A DNA stretch of 64,000 nucleotides, from positions 59,009,896 through 59,073,895 of the forward strand of contig NC_087068.1 in NCBI RefSeq assembly GCF_963678635.1, given 5' to 3'. Origin of the DNA: Symsagittifera roscoffensis. Taxonomy: Eukaryota; Xenacoelomorpha; Acoela; Convolutidae. The position numbers were made by a program, and so were the translations under genes. Under the pieces are notes generated by a model. That model was not told the origin of the DNA, did not search any database, and saw only the letters and a program-made list of their open reading frames with translations. Shown here piece by piece: positions 35,250 through 46,499 of this stretch. The first letter of the stretch is position 1, and each line of letters starts with the position of its first letter.

Positions 35250-37420
35250 CTCCGGTGCTTCGAAGTTTCAACATCTCAAAAAACTATTCTTCGAATGTAC
35301 TCTGACAGCACTCAACTACAGGGTTCGCAATTAAAAATTTTGCAAAGTTTTTTATTCAAGTTTTTTAAACAACTTTTAAAGAACCATAAAATTTTGTGAA
35401 GTTCTTTGAAAAATTTAAAATGAACTAAGAAACGTCACATCTCGGAAACTGAAAGCAATTAAGCAGTCGCAATTGAACAGTCGCTTTTGGACGCAAGATT
35501 TTCAACTCCTGGAAATATTCTTACAGTACCCAACTACAACGTTGGGAAAATCAAATTTTGCGAAACTTCACCTTAAGTTTTCTAAAAGAGGTATTTTTTT
35601 TGAAAACCAGAAAAAATTCACATCTCGAAAACTACTAAAATTTGAGCAGTCTTTTTTGATGGCAATATTCGCAATATTTGAAGGTTCTCATCTCCAGAGT
35701 TGAGAATTTCATTTTAACGAATTATTTTAATAGAGCCTCACTAGAGATGATAATCTCAAGTTTTGCGAACTTTTTTATACCTAAGTTTTCTGAAAAATTT
35801 TAAAAATCCTAAAACACGTCATATATTTAAAATTACAAGGATTTGGGCAGTCAAACTGGGAGGCAAAATTCGCAACTCTTGAGAGTACCCTGACAGAGCC
35901 TCACTACAGAGATGGTATTTAAAATTTTGTGAAATTTTTCTTATCTAAAACTTTTAATATCTAAAAGTTGGAAAAAAATCCGAAAAAAACGTCATGTCTC
36001 GAAAACTGCGAGGATTTGACCAGTTAAACTGGGAGGCAAAATTCGCAACTCCTGAGAGTACCCTGAGAGAGCCTCACTACAGAGATGGTATTTCAAGTTT
36101 TGCGAATTTTTTTTTAGTTAAGTTTTCTGAAAAATTTTAAAAATCCTAAAAAAGCCATATCTCGAAAACTACAAGAAAGTGAGCAGCCAATTTTAGAGGC
36201 ATGATTCGCAACTCCCTGAGAGTACCCTCTTAGATTCCAATAACAGGATTGAGATCTTTAAAATTTTGGAATTTTTTAACATTTAAGTTTTTTTGAAAAT
36301 TTTGGATAAAATCATAATAAACGTCATATCTCGAAAACTACAAGGGTTTGAGAAGCCATAATCAAAGGCAAGATTCGCAACCCCTGAGAGTACTCTGACA
36401 GAGCCTCACTACAGAGATGGTATTTCAAATTTTGTGAAATTTTTAATATCTAAAATTTCTGAAAAATTTTGAGAAAAAAAAACCAAAAAAACGTCATATC
36501 TCGAAAACTGCAAGGCTTTGAGCAGACACATTCAGAGGTCAAGATTCGCAACCCCCTGAGATTACCCTCACAGATTCCAATAACAGGATTAAGATCTTCA
36601 AAGTTTTGAAATTTTTTAACATTTAAGTTTTTTTTAAATTTTGGATAAAATCATATAAACGTCATATCTCGAAAACTACAAGGATTTGAGAAGTCATATT
36701 AGGCGGCGATATTCGCAACTCCTGAGAGTACTCTGACAGAGCCTCACTACAGAGATGGTATTTCAAATTTTGTGAAATTTTTATTATCTAAAATTTTTAA
36801 TATCTAAAAGTTGGAAAAAATCCAAAAAAACGTCATGTCTCGAAAACTGCGAGGATTTGACCAGTGAAACTGGGAGGCAAAATTCGCAACTCCTGAGAGT
36901 ACCCTGAGAGAGCCTCACTACAGAAATGGTATTTTAAGTTTTGCGAAATTTTTTTAGTTCAGTTTTCTGAAAAATTTTAAAAATCCTAAAAAAGTCATAT
37001 CTCGAAAACTACAAAAAACTACAGGATTGGGAATCTCAATTTTGTGAATTTTTTTAATTTGAGTTTTCTGAAGATTTCTGAAAAAAATTACAAAAATCAT
37101 CGTATCTCGTAGAGTGGAAAGCTTGGGCATTCTCAATTTGAAGCAAAATTCACTACCCCTGAGATTACTCTGACAGCCCTCAACTACAGGTTAGGATTTT
37201 CAGATTTTGAATGAAGAGGTTTAATTTAAGTTTTCGGAATTTTTTTTTGATATAATACAAAAAAAGTCATATCTGGAGAACTAAAAGCTTTAGAGCTGTC
37301 ATATTTGGAGCAACTCCTGAAAGTACCCTGAGAGAGCCTCAATATATGGGAACTTCAAATTTTGTGAAATGGGAACTTCAAATTTTGTGAAATTTTTTAT
37401 ATCTTCTCTTTTGAAACTGC
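35250..37420. repeat. ~168-bp tandem repeat array, about 12 units
   Basis: The unit contains 'cgtcatatctcgaaaact', 'gcaactcctgagagtac', 'cagagcctcactacagag' and 'ttttgtgaaattttt'. Landmark spacing is close to 168 bp from 35.5 to 37.3 kb. A higher-order repeat is visible: the variant 'ctgcgaggatttgaccagt' occurs near 36,007 and 36,845, about five units apart. Outer units are more diverged. The gypsy relic at 37.4 kb terminates the array. Confidence 0.85.
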
Positions 37421-37429
37421 TGAATGACC

Positions 37430-37710
37430 AGATATGTAAAAACAAATGCCAAATGCTGAACGTTCATGAAATAATCGACAATTTTGATTAATAACTTTCT
37501 AACAAAACCTGGAATGGTTTGCCTCAGCAGCCTCGATCTAAAAAATGCCTATAGTCAATTGAAACTATGCGAGACCCAGAGCAAGCAAAACACTTTTAGT
37601 ATATTGATTGCTGAAATCATTAACATGTCGCTTTTTAACCTGTATCCATGGACTCGGCGACATGCCAAACTTCAAATGGCCCATGGTTTCACTTTTGAAC
37701 TACATTAATT
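37430..37710 (+). pseudogene. gypsy reverse transcriptase relic
   Basis: Fragments match the RT palm of the Ty3/gypsy element at 56-62 kb: 'NVHEIIDNFD' against NVDELIDGV, 'SLDLKNAYSQLKL' against VLDLKYAYSQIKL (with the catalytic Asp), and, in another frame near 37,655, 'GDMPNF' against LADMPAEF. The frame is broken by a stop and at least one indel, and no flanking gypsy domains were found. Confidence 0.75.
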
Positions 37711-37714
37711 TTAC

Positions 37715-39190
37715 CAACTGAAATAAAATTTTCAAATGGTCGGAACAACAAGCCGAAACCTTTCATGCAAATAAAAACAAACAAAATTTAGAAAAATTCT
37801 AAATTAGATATGGTAGTAACTTATAAAAACATAAACGTGAGTTTTCTTGCTTTGGAAAATTCTTTTAGCGCTTCCCTGGCAATAAAAATGGTCTTAAACA
37901 GAATTGAAAATTGTTTAAAACATTAGAAAAACATTAAAAGACAAAATTTTTGAACACAATTTATTTGTGATTCATTTTTTAGGACAAATTTTGTCAATGA
38001 AGCCTATTTGAATCACTTCGTACGACTCTGTATAATCCTCAATCACACCAATAAAATTAGAATGTCTTCCGAATGACGACTGAAAGGTTTTTAAATGATG
38101 TCATTCATTTCTCTCCACTGATTCTTTGTGGTAACTGAATTTGCGTGGAAAACAAGACAAAAAAACTGAAACACATCCAAATAAAAATTTCCTCCGCTTT
38201 TTTTTCAAATGGTGGGAACAACAAGCTAAAACCATTCATTTAACGCGCAGAAAAAACAAATTTTTGAAGCAATTTTTAAAATCAGGGATAGTGGTAATTC
38301 AAAAACTTATAAACTTGATTTTTCCAGCTTTTAAGAAATCTTTTAGCGGTCCATGGCAATAAGTTTTCTTTAAAAAATTAAAAATTATTCTAAACATTAG
38401 AAAACTTTAGAACTTTTTTGAAAATATTTTTCATGGTTTATTTGTGATTCAAGTTTTGTGGACAAATTTTGTCGAAGCTTATTTAAGTAACTTTGAACGA
38501 CTTTGTATAATCCTCAATCACACCACTAAAATTAGAATGTTTTGGGTGAAAAGTTGCCTGGAAAAAAACCAGAAAAAACTAAAACGCACACGAATACAAA
38601 GTTCTTCCCCATTTTTCGAATGGTCGGAACAAGAAGCCGAAACCATTCACGCAAAAAAAAAACAGAACAATTTTTAAAAGCACCATTCAAAATCAGAGGT
38701 GGTGGTAAATTATAAAATTATAAACGCCACTTTTCTAGTTTTGGAAACTTCGGTTCGCACTTTCATAGCATAAAAATTTCTTGAAAATTGTGTAAAAAAA
38801 GGCAAAAATAATTTTACATCTTTTCAATTTTTGTTTGTGATTCTTTGTTTGAGGACAAATTTTGTCGATTAAGCTTAGTTGAATAACTTTCTACGAGTTT
38901 ATATAATCCTCCAAACACCACAAAAATTTCAAGGTCTTTCGAATCACGACTGCATGGGCTTTTAAGGATATGCCTCTCAATTCTCTCCAATGATTATTTG
39001 TGGTAGCTGAATTTGCTGGAAAAAAAAACAAAAGAAAAAAAAATAAATACATCCGAATATCAAGTTCCTCGCCATTTTTCAAATGGTTGGAACAACAAGC
39101 CTAAATCATTCACGCAAAAAAAACAGAAAAAAAATAAAAGTATCATTCAAAATCAGAGATGGTGGTAAATTATAAAATTATAATTCGACC
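37715..39190 (+). repeat. dispersed ~900-bp repeat family, further copies
   Basis: Three successive partial copies at about 37,715-38,210, 38,210-38,640 and 38,640-39,190. Each shows 'atggtcggaacaa/tgggaacaacaagc', 'caaaatcagag...ggtggtaa', 'ttgaggacaaattttgtc' and 'ataatcctc.aa.cacc' in order. They are imperfect and non-coding. Confidence 0.7.
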
Positions 39191-39729
39191 TTCAATTAAA
39201 TGTAAAATTTTAAAGAGGAAAACTCCATGCTTTAGAGCTTAAACTGACCGAAAATACGCAGACAAACGATAGTCCGACCATTCTTTTTTTCCAAGAAAAA
39301 ATTCATTTCAAAAGAACTTTTATGGGAAACCCAAGCCAAAACTTGTAAGTGTATGAGCTTTGACACGAAATTTCCAGAATGTAAGTAAAACTTTTAAAAA
39401 AATCTGAAATAAACAGGTAACAATATCACTTCTTGAACAAAAACCGTAAATTAGCCAAATAATGTTAAATTAACCGAGCCAAAAGCCATCAAAAAGCGTA
39501 TTTATTTGAGCTTTGACTCAGATATGTTACAATGTAATTAGGACAGTTTTTTAGGAAGAAAGACTAAATTAGGAAAATTGTACATTTTAATCGCTCATCC
39601 TAATTAGTTACAAACATAACTTAAGATACTACAAAATATTAGTAGGCACCGACAGAAAATCATAAAATGAGACTTAAAGTCTTTCCAAGATGATAAATTA
39701 TTCCATATTTATGTATCGTTCCTTAAGTA
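39190..39729. other. region without a gene
   Basis: AT-rich spacer between the dispersed repeats and the MULE left end. Nothing was recognised. Confidence 0.4.
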
Positions 39730-39845
39730 GTTAACACGGTTCCCAAGCTTATCACCCCGTTTTTTTGTTAATCCCTTTTTCTTAAACTCCTCTCATATAA
39801 CCCCGAAATTAGATATACCCACTACAATTTAACCCCTTTTTAAAT
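39730..39845. repeat. MULE left terminal inverted repeat
   Basis: Contains atcaccccg, ataaccccgaaa, atacccactac and aatttaacccc blocks that pair with the right end. Confidence 0.8.
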
Positions 39846-40055
39846 TGTTAGAAACAAAGTGAAACTTACTTGAAAAGGATTCGGAACCATATCGTTGGTA
39901 AACATCAAAGCTTTAATTGCGAAAAATTTTGCGAACCAAAATGAGCAAACATCCACGCTGCTAAATGCATTTTAGATTTGAACAGAAATGACCTTGCCGA
40001 TAGTCTAGACTTTGATATGAACTTGAAAACGAATCCTACCGACATGATTCAAATT

Positions 40056-40142
40056 GGTGCATATACAAAACAGTCCCATATAAAAAAATCCGAAACATCA
40101 AAAAAAGGTTCTAAAAACAGTCCCATACAAAACAGTCCAAAA
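40056..40142 (+). repeat. partial foldback element (acaaaacagtcc family)
   Basis: Shares ggtgcatatacaaaacagt and the following 'cccata' with the left arm at 19,570, then further 'acaaaacagtcc' motifs. No right arm is seen, so it is a truncated copy inside the MULE. Confidence 0.65.
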
Positions 40143-40271
40143 CCATTTGAATTTCTTGACCTTGATCTTTTGGCGCCGACATAATTGATCTACGTTTTGA
40201 AAACTCAAACATGGACGTAATTAAAGATCAAAGAGCCAAAGTTGGAACAATAATTTGGATGACAACCAAAG

Positions 40272-40343
40272 GCCTCATGGTATAGTGGTTAAAGCGTTAG
40301 TCTCAAAATCAAGAGATCAAAGGAGCGAATCCCTGGCAGCACC
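40272..40343 (+). pseudogene. tRNA-like sequence inside the MULE
   Basis: The A box is excellent (tggtatagtggttaa), followed at tRNA-like spacing by a TCTC/GAGA stem and a B-box-like ggagcgaatcc. The anticodon loop is not 7 nt and the T and acceptor stems pair poorly. Read as a tRNA pseudogene or SINE head. Confidence 0.45.
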
Positions 40344-40622
40344 AAAACATTTTCCACTTTTCCGAAAAAAAATTGAAATTCGGGTAAATATGATAACGGG
40401 TATATCAAGGGTACAACAAATGGGTTAACCTTAGAGGGTTGGGTGGAGGGAAAATAAAAATCAACACCTTGTATGTATTTATTATTTTGCCAGTTTCAAA
40501 TCGACTCTAGCTCAATTTTGAAAATTCAAGAAAAAAAATAGACTTGGAAAAATTTTTATTGCTTGTCAATATAGAATAAAGGTGAAAATTGAAATTATAA
40601 ACAAAGAAGAAAAAGCAAATAT

Positions 40623-42007
40623 TTAACTCAAGTTCGCCATAGCGCGAAAGAAATGCAAATCCGTTTTTTCTTTATAAACATGCATAATTTTCTGCACTTT
40701 TTCGTTGAGCACCCGGTATTTTTTCTTTTTTGTAAATTGGTGCCTACTCGAGGCGTTATAGAAATTCAGTTTTTGGACGGAAGCGTCTTTTTGCAAATTT
40801 GCAATCACTTTATATACTGGGATTCGATCCACTGAAGTAAGACTGTATGCCATAATGCCAGCCCTCTACAGCGTTTGCTGTTCTGGCCAAACCCGATGAA
40901 TCCGCATCCCTTTGATTCCATAATGAAGGAGAGAATAGGGCTTCTCGATTCGGGACGAGACTTTTTATGTAGTTAGATCCAAAATAAAGGCAAAGCTCGT
41001 CAACTTTCGCTATTTTTTCCGCCTCTTTTATGGTGCGATCGCAAACTATTTGAACTTCCTCCACTATTTTATCGTATGAATTTCCTATTTCTTCTTCTTT
41101 TTCAAAAGCCAGAGCGGGTAACATTTTGAGTGCTAAAGCGAACTCGTGGTTTGTTTCGTGATCCTTTTTCAATCCGAGCTCCGCGATTTTTCTCATAAAA
41201 CTTTGTGAAATATGGAAGAAACATCCCGACAGCTTGGACTCGGTAAAATTTTTCTGAAACGCTTGAATAGCGGCCTGCTCATAATCCAGTAAAATTTTCC
41301 AGGTCTACTATCAGGGGCTAGTATGTTTAGGGCTTCAAAGAAACGGTGGTAAGTTTTTTCTGTTTTATTTGGCAAGAAAGCATATATGCAAGCGGGGGCT
41401 ATTCCTGAAAGACTAACGTGTATGAAAAGAAGTTGATAAAACATTTTCGAGGTGACTTTGAAAGTTCCATCAGCCAACCAAAAGTTGGATGTTTCAAGCA
41501 CAAGTAGCATTACAGGGTCGCCGAATAAAATAATCCTCTCGTGATCATTTTGCCCACTGTCAAATCTTATAAAAGTTTTAAAACGTTCGGGTATTTCGAA
41601 ACTTCTGGTTGCTGAGGAGACTGGTAAGACTTCTTCTCGTTGCTTGCGCGCTCTTTGTGCAGTGCGAACCAAATTTTCTTTGGATGGTAGGGCTAGTTGA
41701 GTGGCAATGTCGTCTGTAATGGGCTGAATGGCGGTTGCGACTGCGACGGTTGGGGTGTTACTATCGCTTAGATACTTGATCTTTTTCAAAACTAGTCGAG
41801 CATCAGGTTTGCCCGTGGACCCCTCGTTTCAATAAAGTTTTCTCCATCCGTAATTGCTATTGCGCGGCATTTCTGGGTTTGGTACTTCGAGCAGTTCCAA
41901 TTTGTTGTTGTCTTGTTTTTGGGTTTAAGGTAATACTCGTGGCCTGATACCACTAGCATTTGTTTGTCTTTTGAAGATAAAGTGAAATGGAATGACGCTT
42001 CGAACAT
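40623..42007 (-). pseudogene. MULE transposase with N-terminal FLYWCH finger, frameshifted
   Basis: Segment 41,792-42,007 is a FLYWCH-type zinc finger (LVVSGHEYYLKPKNKTTTNW, then CSKYQTQKCRAIA). Segment 41,193-41,789 carries FWLADGTFKVTSKMFYQL, the first catalytic Asp region. The frame reached through the break near 41,290 reads DYEQAAIQAFQ (second Asp) and GCFFHISQS, and 40,810-41,196 has NAVEGWHYGIQ with the catalytic Glu. Segment 40,623-40,853 continues the C-terminus. Breaks: a 1-nt slip in a G-run near 41,820, one at an A/T run near 41,290, and a 2-nt slip in a TA repeat near 40,820. The catalytic triad is present in the pieces, so the copy is young or the breaks are sequence errors. Confidence 0.88.
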
Positions 42008-42301
42008 TATATCTTATCTGATAGAGTGGTATAACAATGGTTAAAGAAATGGGCAGTATGATTTTTTATAAAACTCACAAACGTCTTTTGTTGCCTTCAA
42101 TTAGCACCATGTAGAGGTTATCTCTGTTTTAAACGCGTGAGTGAGGGATTATTTCTCTCACTAATCCAAGAAATGCAATTATTTTTGAGATGCTAGAGGC
42201 ATCAAGTGAATTAAGACTAGCTTTTCAGGCCTCAATTAGTAAACTTAATTGGACTACTCCTGTACTTATAAAAAGGACTTTATTTGGAACAAATTATCGT
42301 C

Positions 42302-42413
42302 CTTAAAAGGGTGTTAAATTGTTGTGGGGTTATCATGTTACGGGGTTATTATATAGGGGGTGTAAACATAGGGGGTTAAATATCGTAGGGTTAAAGAGTG
42401 GGACACCGCTAAC
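42302..42413. repeat. MULE right terminal inverted repeat
   Basis: Reverse complement of the left end, with ggggtta blocks (gtggggttatcatgttacgg, agggggttaaat) in the order expected. Confidence 0.8.
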
Positions 42414-42481
42414 ACATCCTATTACTGTACACACCAACAGAGGGAGAAAACGTATGCTACTAAATCAGTAGCCAAATAGTA

Positions 42482-42742
42482 CTAGGCACAGTTATTCCAA
42501 AATAGAACACAAAAATGCGCAACTTCGGTTAAAACAAAGACGTCCCATTTTAACAAAAGCGTTTGCTTGTGCGATAAGGCAGAAGTTAAATGGCACGTTT
42601 CAAACTCATAGCAAGCGTATAAACCACACATGTTTGTCATTTCTGCTGTTCTGATTGGAGGACGTAGTTTGTGCCCCTCTTTGAACATACACTTAATAAA
42701 AGCGATGTCAACAGTTAAGCCATCAAAATCAGAGTGGAACAT
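42482..42742 (-). CDS. unidentified protein fragment
   Basis: An 86-codon frame just outside the MULE right end, open upstream to 42,781, where a TAACAG could be a splice acceptor. The upstream extension (LIRACVFGSPHQ) and the body (FHSDFDGLTVDIAFIKCM; PPIRTAEMTNMCGLYACYEF) have balanced, protein-like composition unlike AT-rich noise. The MCGLYACYEF piece loosely recalls the catalytic Cys strand of Ulp1/adenain-like proteases, but no His-Asp context is clear. It may be an exon or a relic. Function unknown. Confidence 0.35.
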   Translation of the reverse strand: MFHSDFDGLTVDIAFIKCMFKEGHKLRPPIRTAEMTNMCGLYACYEFETCHLTSALSHKQTLLLKWDVFVLTEVAHFCVLFWNNCA

Positions 42743-42840
42743 TTGATGAGGACTTCCAAAAACACATGCTCTAATTAACTGTTACGGCCTTAACTAAGTT
42801 CAGAAACACTAAGTCAAGTCAAAATCAAGACTGCAAAAAA

Positions 42841-43608
42841 ACTAACAACTACGAGGATGGAACGCATCCTGATTCAATGCTCGGAGTTTTGGACAGGTGT
42901 TTAATTAATCATGGAATCCCTCATTAGCGATTTAAAACAAAATTAAAAGGAAAAACCGTTCTTTTAAGCTCTATTGTAATTAAAACGCGTCTTTCGGCAT
43001 CGATAAACTGCGCAAGGAAGCTCTAAAAACTATGTTTTGCAACATTACATTCCACTGCAATTGTGTAGACAATTCAAAAGAGCCAACACGAAGCAATTTG
43101 AAGTGGAGTAAAAATGTTCTTTGAGCCATATTTTCATAAATTGTTAATAGAAAAGAAAACTAGCCAAATGATTGACCTCGTTTCTTTGGAGCAAAACGGT
43201 GAATTTATTGTCAGCAGACATCATTATATCAATCGAATAAATGAAGCTAAATCAAAATTAACTAACATCAAGGCTCCAGTTTTCTTTAATCAGCAAGTCT
43301 GCGAACTCTGTGAAAATTGATTTGCTCATTTTAATCCAATAACCAAACCTGCCCTAAAAAAAACATCCGAATACAGTTTTCATCACGATTGGATAAAATA
43401 CATAGTTGAAGAAATTGAATTGGAACAGTAGAGTTTTTATCTCATAAAAATGAAATCATTGTCAGCTGACAGTTGGAAAAGTGTTATTGAACTCTACCTG
43501 CCTCCTTCTATCTTCAAAGAAAACACTACCTTACTTTTGAACTTCTAGGAAGCTCATTTTGAATTCCAAGACATTTTACGCTTGACACTTTTTTTTTATT
43601 AAACTTGA
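42841..43608 (+). pseudogene. decayed gene of unknown family
   Basis: Protein-like sequence runs through two frames. From 42,841 one frame reads HPDSMLGVLDRCLINHGIPH, then TAG, then TVLLSSIVIKTRLSASINCA. The next part, from about 43,015, has MFCNITFHCNCVDN. Another frame from 43,114 (FFEPYFHKLLIEKK) continues past 43,320 through three in-frame stops (TGA at 43,318, TAG at 43,429, TAG at 43,546) with pieces such as SLSADSWKSVIELYLPPSIF between them. The persistence of sensible peptide across stops indicates a pseudogene of at least 250 codons. Cys pairs (CNC, CELCEN) hint at metal binding. I cannot name the family. Confidence 0.5.
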
Positions 43609-43689
43609 CTCAGTTTTACTAGGGATTTTATAACCCGCTGCAAAAGCCAAAAACTAAATTCCGCTTATAAAACTTAAAGTCAATCAAAT

Positions 43690-46200
43690 TTTTCGCGCAA
43701 TTTGCCACTTTGTAATTGGAAAGAGGTATTCGAGATCAAAAATCAAACCGTGAAAAACAAAATTAGAACATGAACAATTTTTGAGACTTTTCGAGAAAAA
43801 AAAACGAAAGAAAAAAACGCATGACCTAAATAAGTATCTTCCTTTCGTTCACAAAAACTTAGAAAATATGTTGTATTTTCATTTTAGCCAACAAGGTGCC
43901 CCAACCGAAAACAGAACTTCTCGCATTTCGTACAGACATAAGACAACTTGAAAACACCAATCAATCACAGAGTAAACCGCTTCAACTTCTATCAACATCC
44001 CGGTTTAAAATGTTGTTCGAAAACATACAAAAGCGGATCCGATATACTTTTTTTTGTGCTGCAACTTCATGTTGGCGCAGTATGAAAATATAGATAACCC
44101 GAAGAAATAGACTTCAAAAACATAGCCAACTGACACAGCTGGAAAATTTTCAATAAACTAGAGGAAACTGAAAAAGGGGTTTTTTCCAACTATTTTTAAA
44201 CATCCAAAATTCGGAGAAAAAAATTTATCGCATTAAAAAATCTTTCTAATTGAATTCAACGAATTAGGATAGCCGGTTGTTTTGCAAGTAGCACATAATG
44301 TTCATACTAAACAGAAAGCAACGTCCAAAAAAAATCAGTTAAAAATTTGGAAAAAAAACTGAAATTAGCTGAAATTTCTAGAATTTAATCAGATGGAAAA
44401 TACAAAAAAAAGCGGTAAATATAGTTGAAGCAAGTTGAAACTCGAGTAGAAAAAATCTCAGAGGTTACTCTCTATCAGACTTCGTCTTGATCAATCTGAA
44501 AAATGACAAAAACGCAGAGCAGTTTTCGCGAAACACCGCGAACTGTTTTTGTTTTTTAAAATTCGTATGATGACCAAAAGAGCTATGTTATGATACTATT
44601 ATTTTTTATTGCGCTGAGGAATGCTGCAATCAAAATCCAGGTTACTGCTTTAATCGCCTAGTCTTTAACTCGTGTTGGCGTGTTTAATGGCATATTATTT
44701 TACTCCATTCCCAGCTACTAGAACCGTTACCTACTGTTCAACAGTCAATTGAGTTACTAGTTGTGCCAAATATATTACAAGGGAAAAAACTATATTTGCA
44801 TAGGATATGAACAATTGACATAGGATAAAAAAGTAGTCTGTAGCGCTGATCCAGCCTGACATTCTTGTACATGCTCATTCATTTTGAAGTGATTCCAAAC
44901 AAACTTAATTACATAAACAGTAACTCAAATCAATCCAAGCAAAAAATCCAAAAAGCTAAGGACAAGTAGAGTAAGAAATCAAAATACATGACCTGAACAA
45001 AAAACTTCCCTTCGCTCATAACAATTGGAAAAAAGTTGAAGGTTCATTTTATCCAAGAAGGTGACAGAAAACAGATCTCATCGCTTTTTGGAGAGAAACC
45101 CGGCAACTTGAAAAGACCAATCAATCAAAGATTAAACCGCTTCAACGTCTATTATAATCCTGTTTTTACAATATGTCACTTTGTTCAAAATTATACTATC
45201 GAGGGTCCAAAAATATTAAATTTACTCTGCTAACGCTTAATGCTGGCGCAGTATGAAAATAAAGATAGCCTGAAAAAAAATCGACTTCAAAAACATAGCA
45301 ACACACACGATTGGAAAAATTTCAATGAACAAAAGTGAACCACCTAGACTTTACCTCGCGCTAGCGTCTTTGATGGCATATTATTCTAATCGGTTTCTTA
45401 CAACGGTTATTAGAATAGTTTTGTTCAGTAGTCAACCGAGTTACTAACAGTGCCAAACACATTACAAGGGGATAAAAACAAATCTTCATTTGCATAGGAT
45501 ATGAACAATTGATGATAGGATAAAAGTAAAGGGTGGGCTCTGGGGCTGATCCACTCAAGCATCTTCGGGGACGCTAAGCAACCCGATATGCTGGTATATG
45601 TTTATTCATTTGGAAAAGATTGCAGACAGTTTTATCTACTCAAACGAAGTAGCTTCAAATCGATTAAAATAGAAAACATTCAAAAATCTGTATAAAAACC
45701 GAGTTGAAAAAATCAAAATAACAGCGTCCTAAATAGGAGTCTTCTTTTCGTTCACAATTAATCGAAAAAAAAACGCCGAAGGTTCATTTAAACCAATAGG
45801 GTGGCAGAAAACAAAATGATAGTCAGAAAACAAGTAAAAAGGTAGTCTGTAGCGCTGAAAAAATCCAAAAAAGCTGTAGAAAAGTAGAGTAAAATATCAA
45901 AAATACATGAACTAAACAAAAGTCTTCCCTTCGTTCATAAGCAATTGGAAAAATCGTTGCAGGTTCACTTTATCCAATAAGGTGACAGAGAACAGAACTG
46001 CTCGCTTTTCTGAGAGAAACCCGGCACTTTGTAAAGGCCAATCCAATCAATCATAGATTAAACCGTTTCAACGTCTATGATCATCCCGTTTTACAATATA
46101 TTACTTGGTTTTAAATTATAGTAGAAGATCCAAATTACTACTTTTACTCTGCTGACGACCTATGATAACTCAGTATGAAAAGATAGATGATTTGAAGAAA
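43690..46200 (+). repeat. dispersed ~1-kb repeat, three successive partial copies
   Basis: A block with 'cccttcgttca', 'ccaat(a)aggtg', 'cagaactgctcgc/acttctcgc', 'agaccaatcaatca', 'aaaccgcttcaac' and 'tgttggcgcagtatgaaaat' occurs near 43,840-44,100, 44,990-45,290 and 45,890-46,190. A second block with 'ggcatattattttac', 'tgttcaacagtcaattgag', 'ttacaaggg' and 'cataggatatgaacaattga' occurs near 44,690-44,900, 45,370-45,620 and, in part, 46,990-47,100. The blocks alternate, so the unit is a ~1-kb composite. No coding content. Confidence 0.7.
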
Positions 46201-46205
46201 ATGAC

Positions 46206-46498
46206 TTCATTGAAAATTTTCCAACTGTGTCTATTCGCTATGTAGTAGAGGATCCAAATTACTACTTTTACTCTTCTGACGACCTATGATAACTCAGATT
46301 GAAAAGATAGATAATTTGAAGAAAATGACTTCAAAAACATAGCCAATAGACACAGTTGGAAAATTTTCAATGAAGTCATTTTCTTCAATTTATCTATCTT
46401 TTCATACTGAGTTATCATAGGTCGTCAGAAGAGTAAAAGTAGTAATTTGGATCCTCTACTACATAGCGAATAGACACAGTTGGAAAATTTTCAATGAA
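46206..46498. repeat. 127-bp-arm inverted repeat (near-perfect palindrome)
   Basis: Arms 46,206-46,332 and 46,372-46,498 are reverse complements with two or three mismatches, separated by 39 bp. A direct, slightly diverged copy of the same arm precedes it at about 46,125-46,220. The loop itself contains 'gacacagttggaaaattttc', which also occurs in the outer part of the right arm. This pattern fits replication template switching within the dispersed repeat. Confidence 0.92.
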
Positions 46499-46499
46499 C

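Larger units (their letters stand above)
39730..42413 (-). mobile_element. MULE DNA transposon with ~110-bp inverted ends
   Basis: The left end (39,730-39,845) and the reverse complement of the right end (42,302-42,413) align over about 110 bp, both starting GTTA.C.. and ending around 'acaatttaac.cc.tttta'. They are rich in aacccc blocks. Inside lies a MULE transposase read on the minus strand. Length is about 2.68 kb. I saw no clear 8-10 bp target duplication at the flanks. Between the left end and the transposase sit a foldback fragment and a tRNA-like sequence, which are later insertions or captured DNA. Confidence 0.85.
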
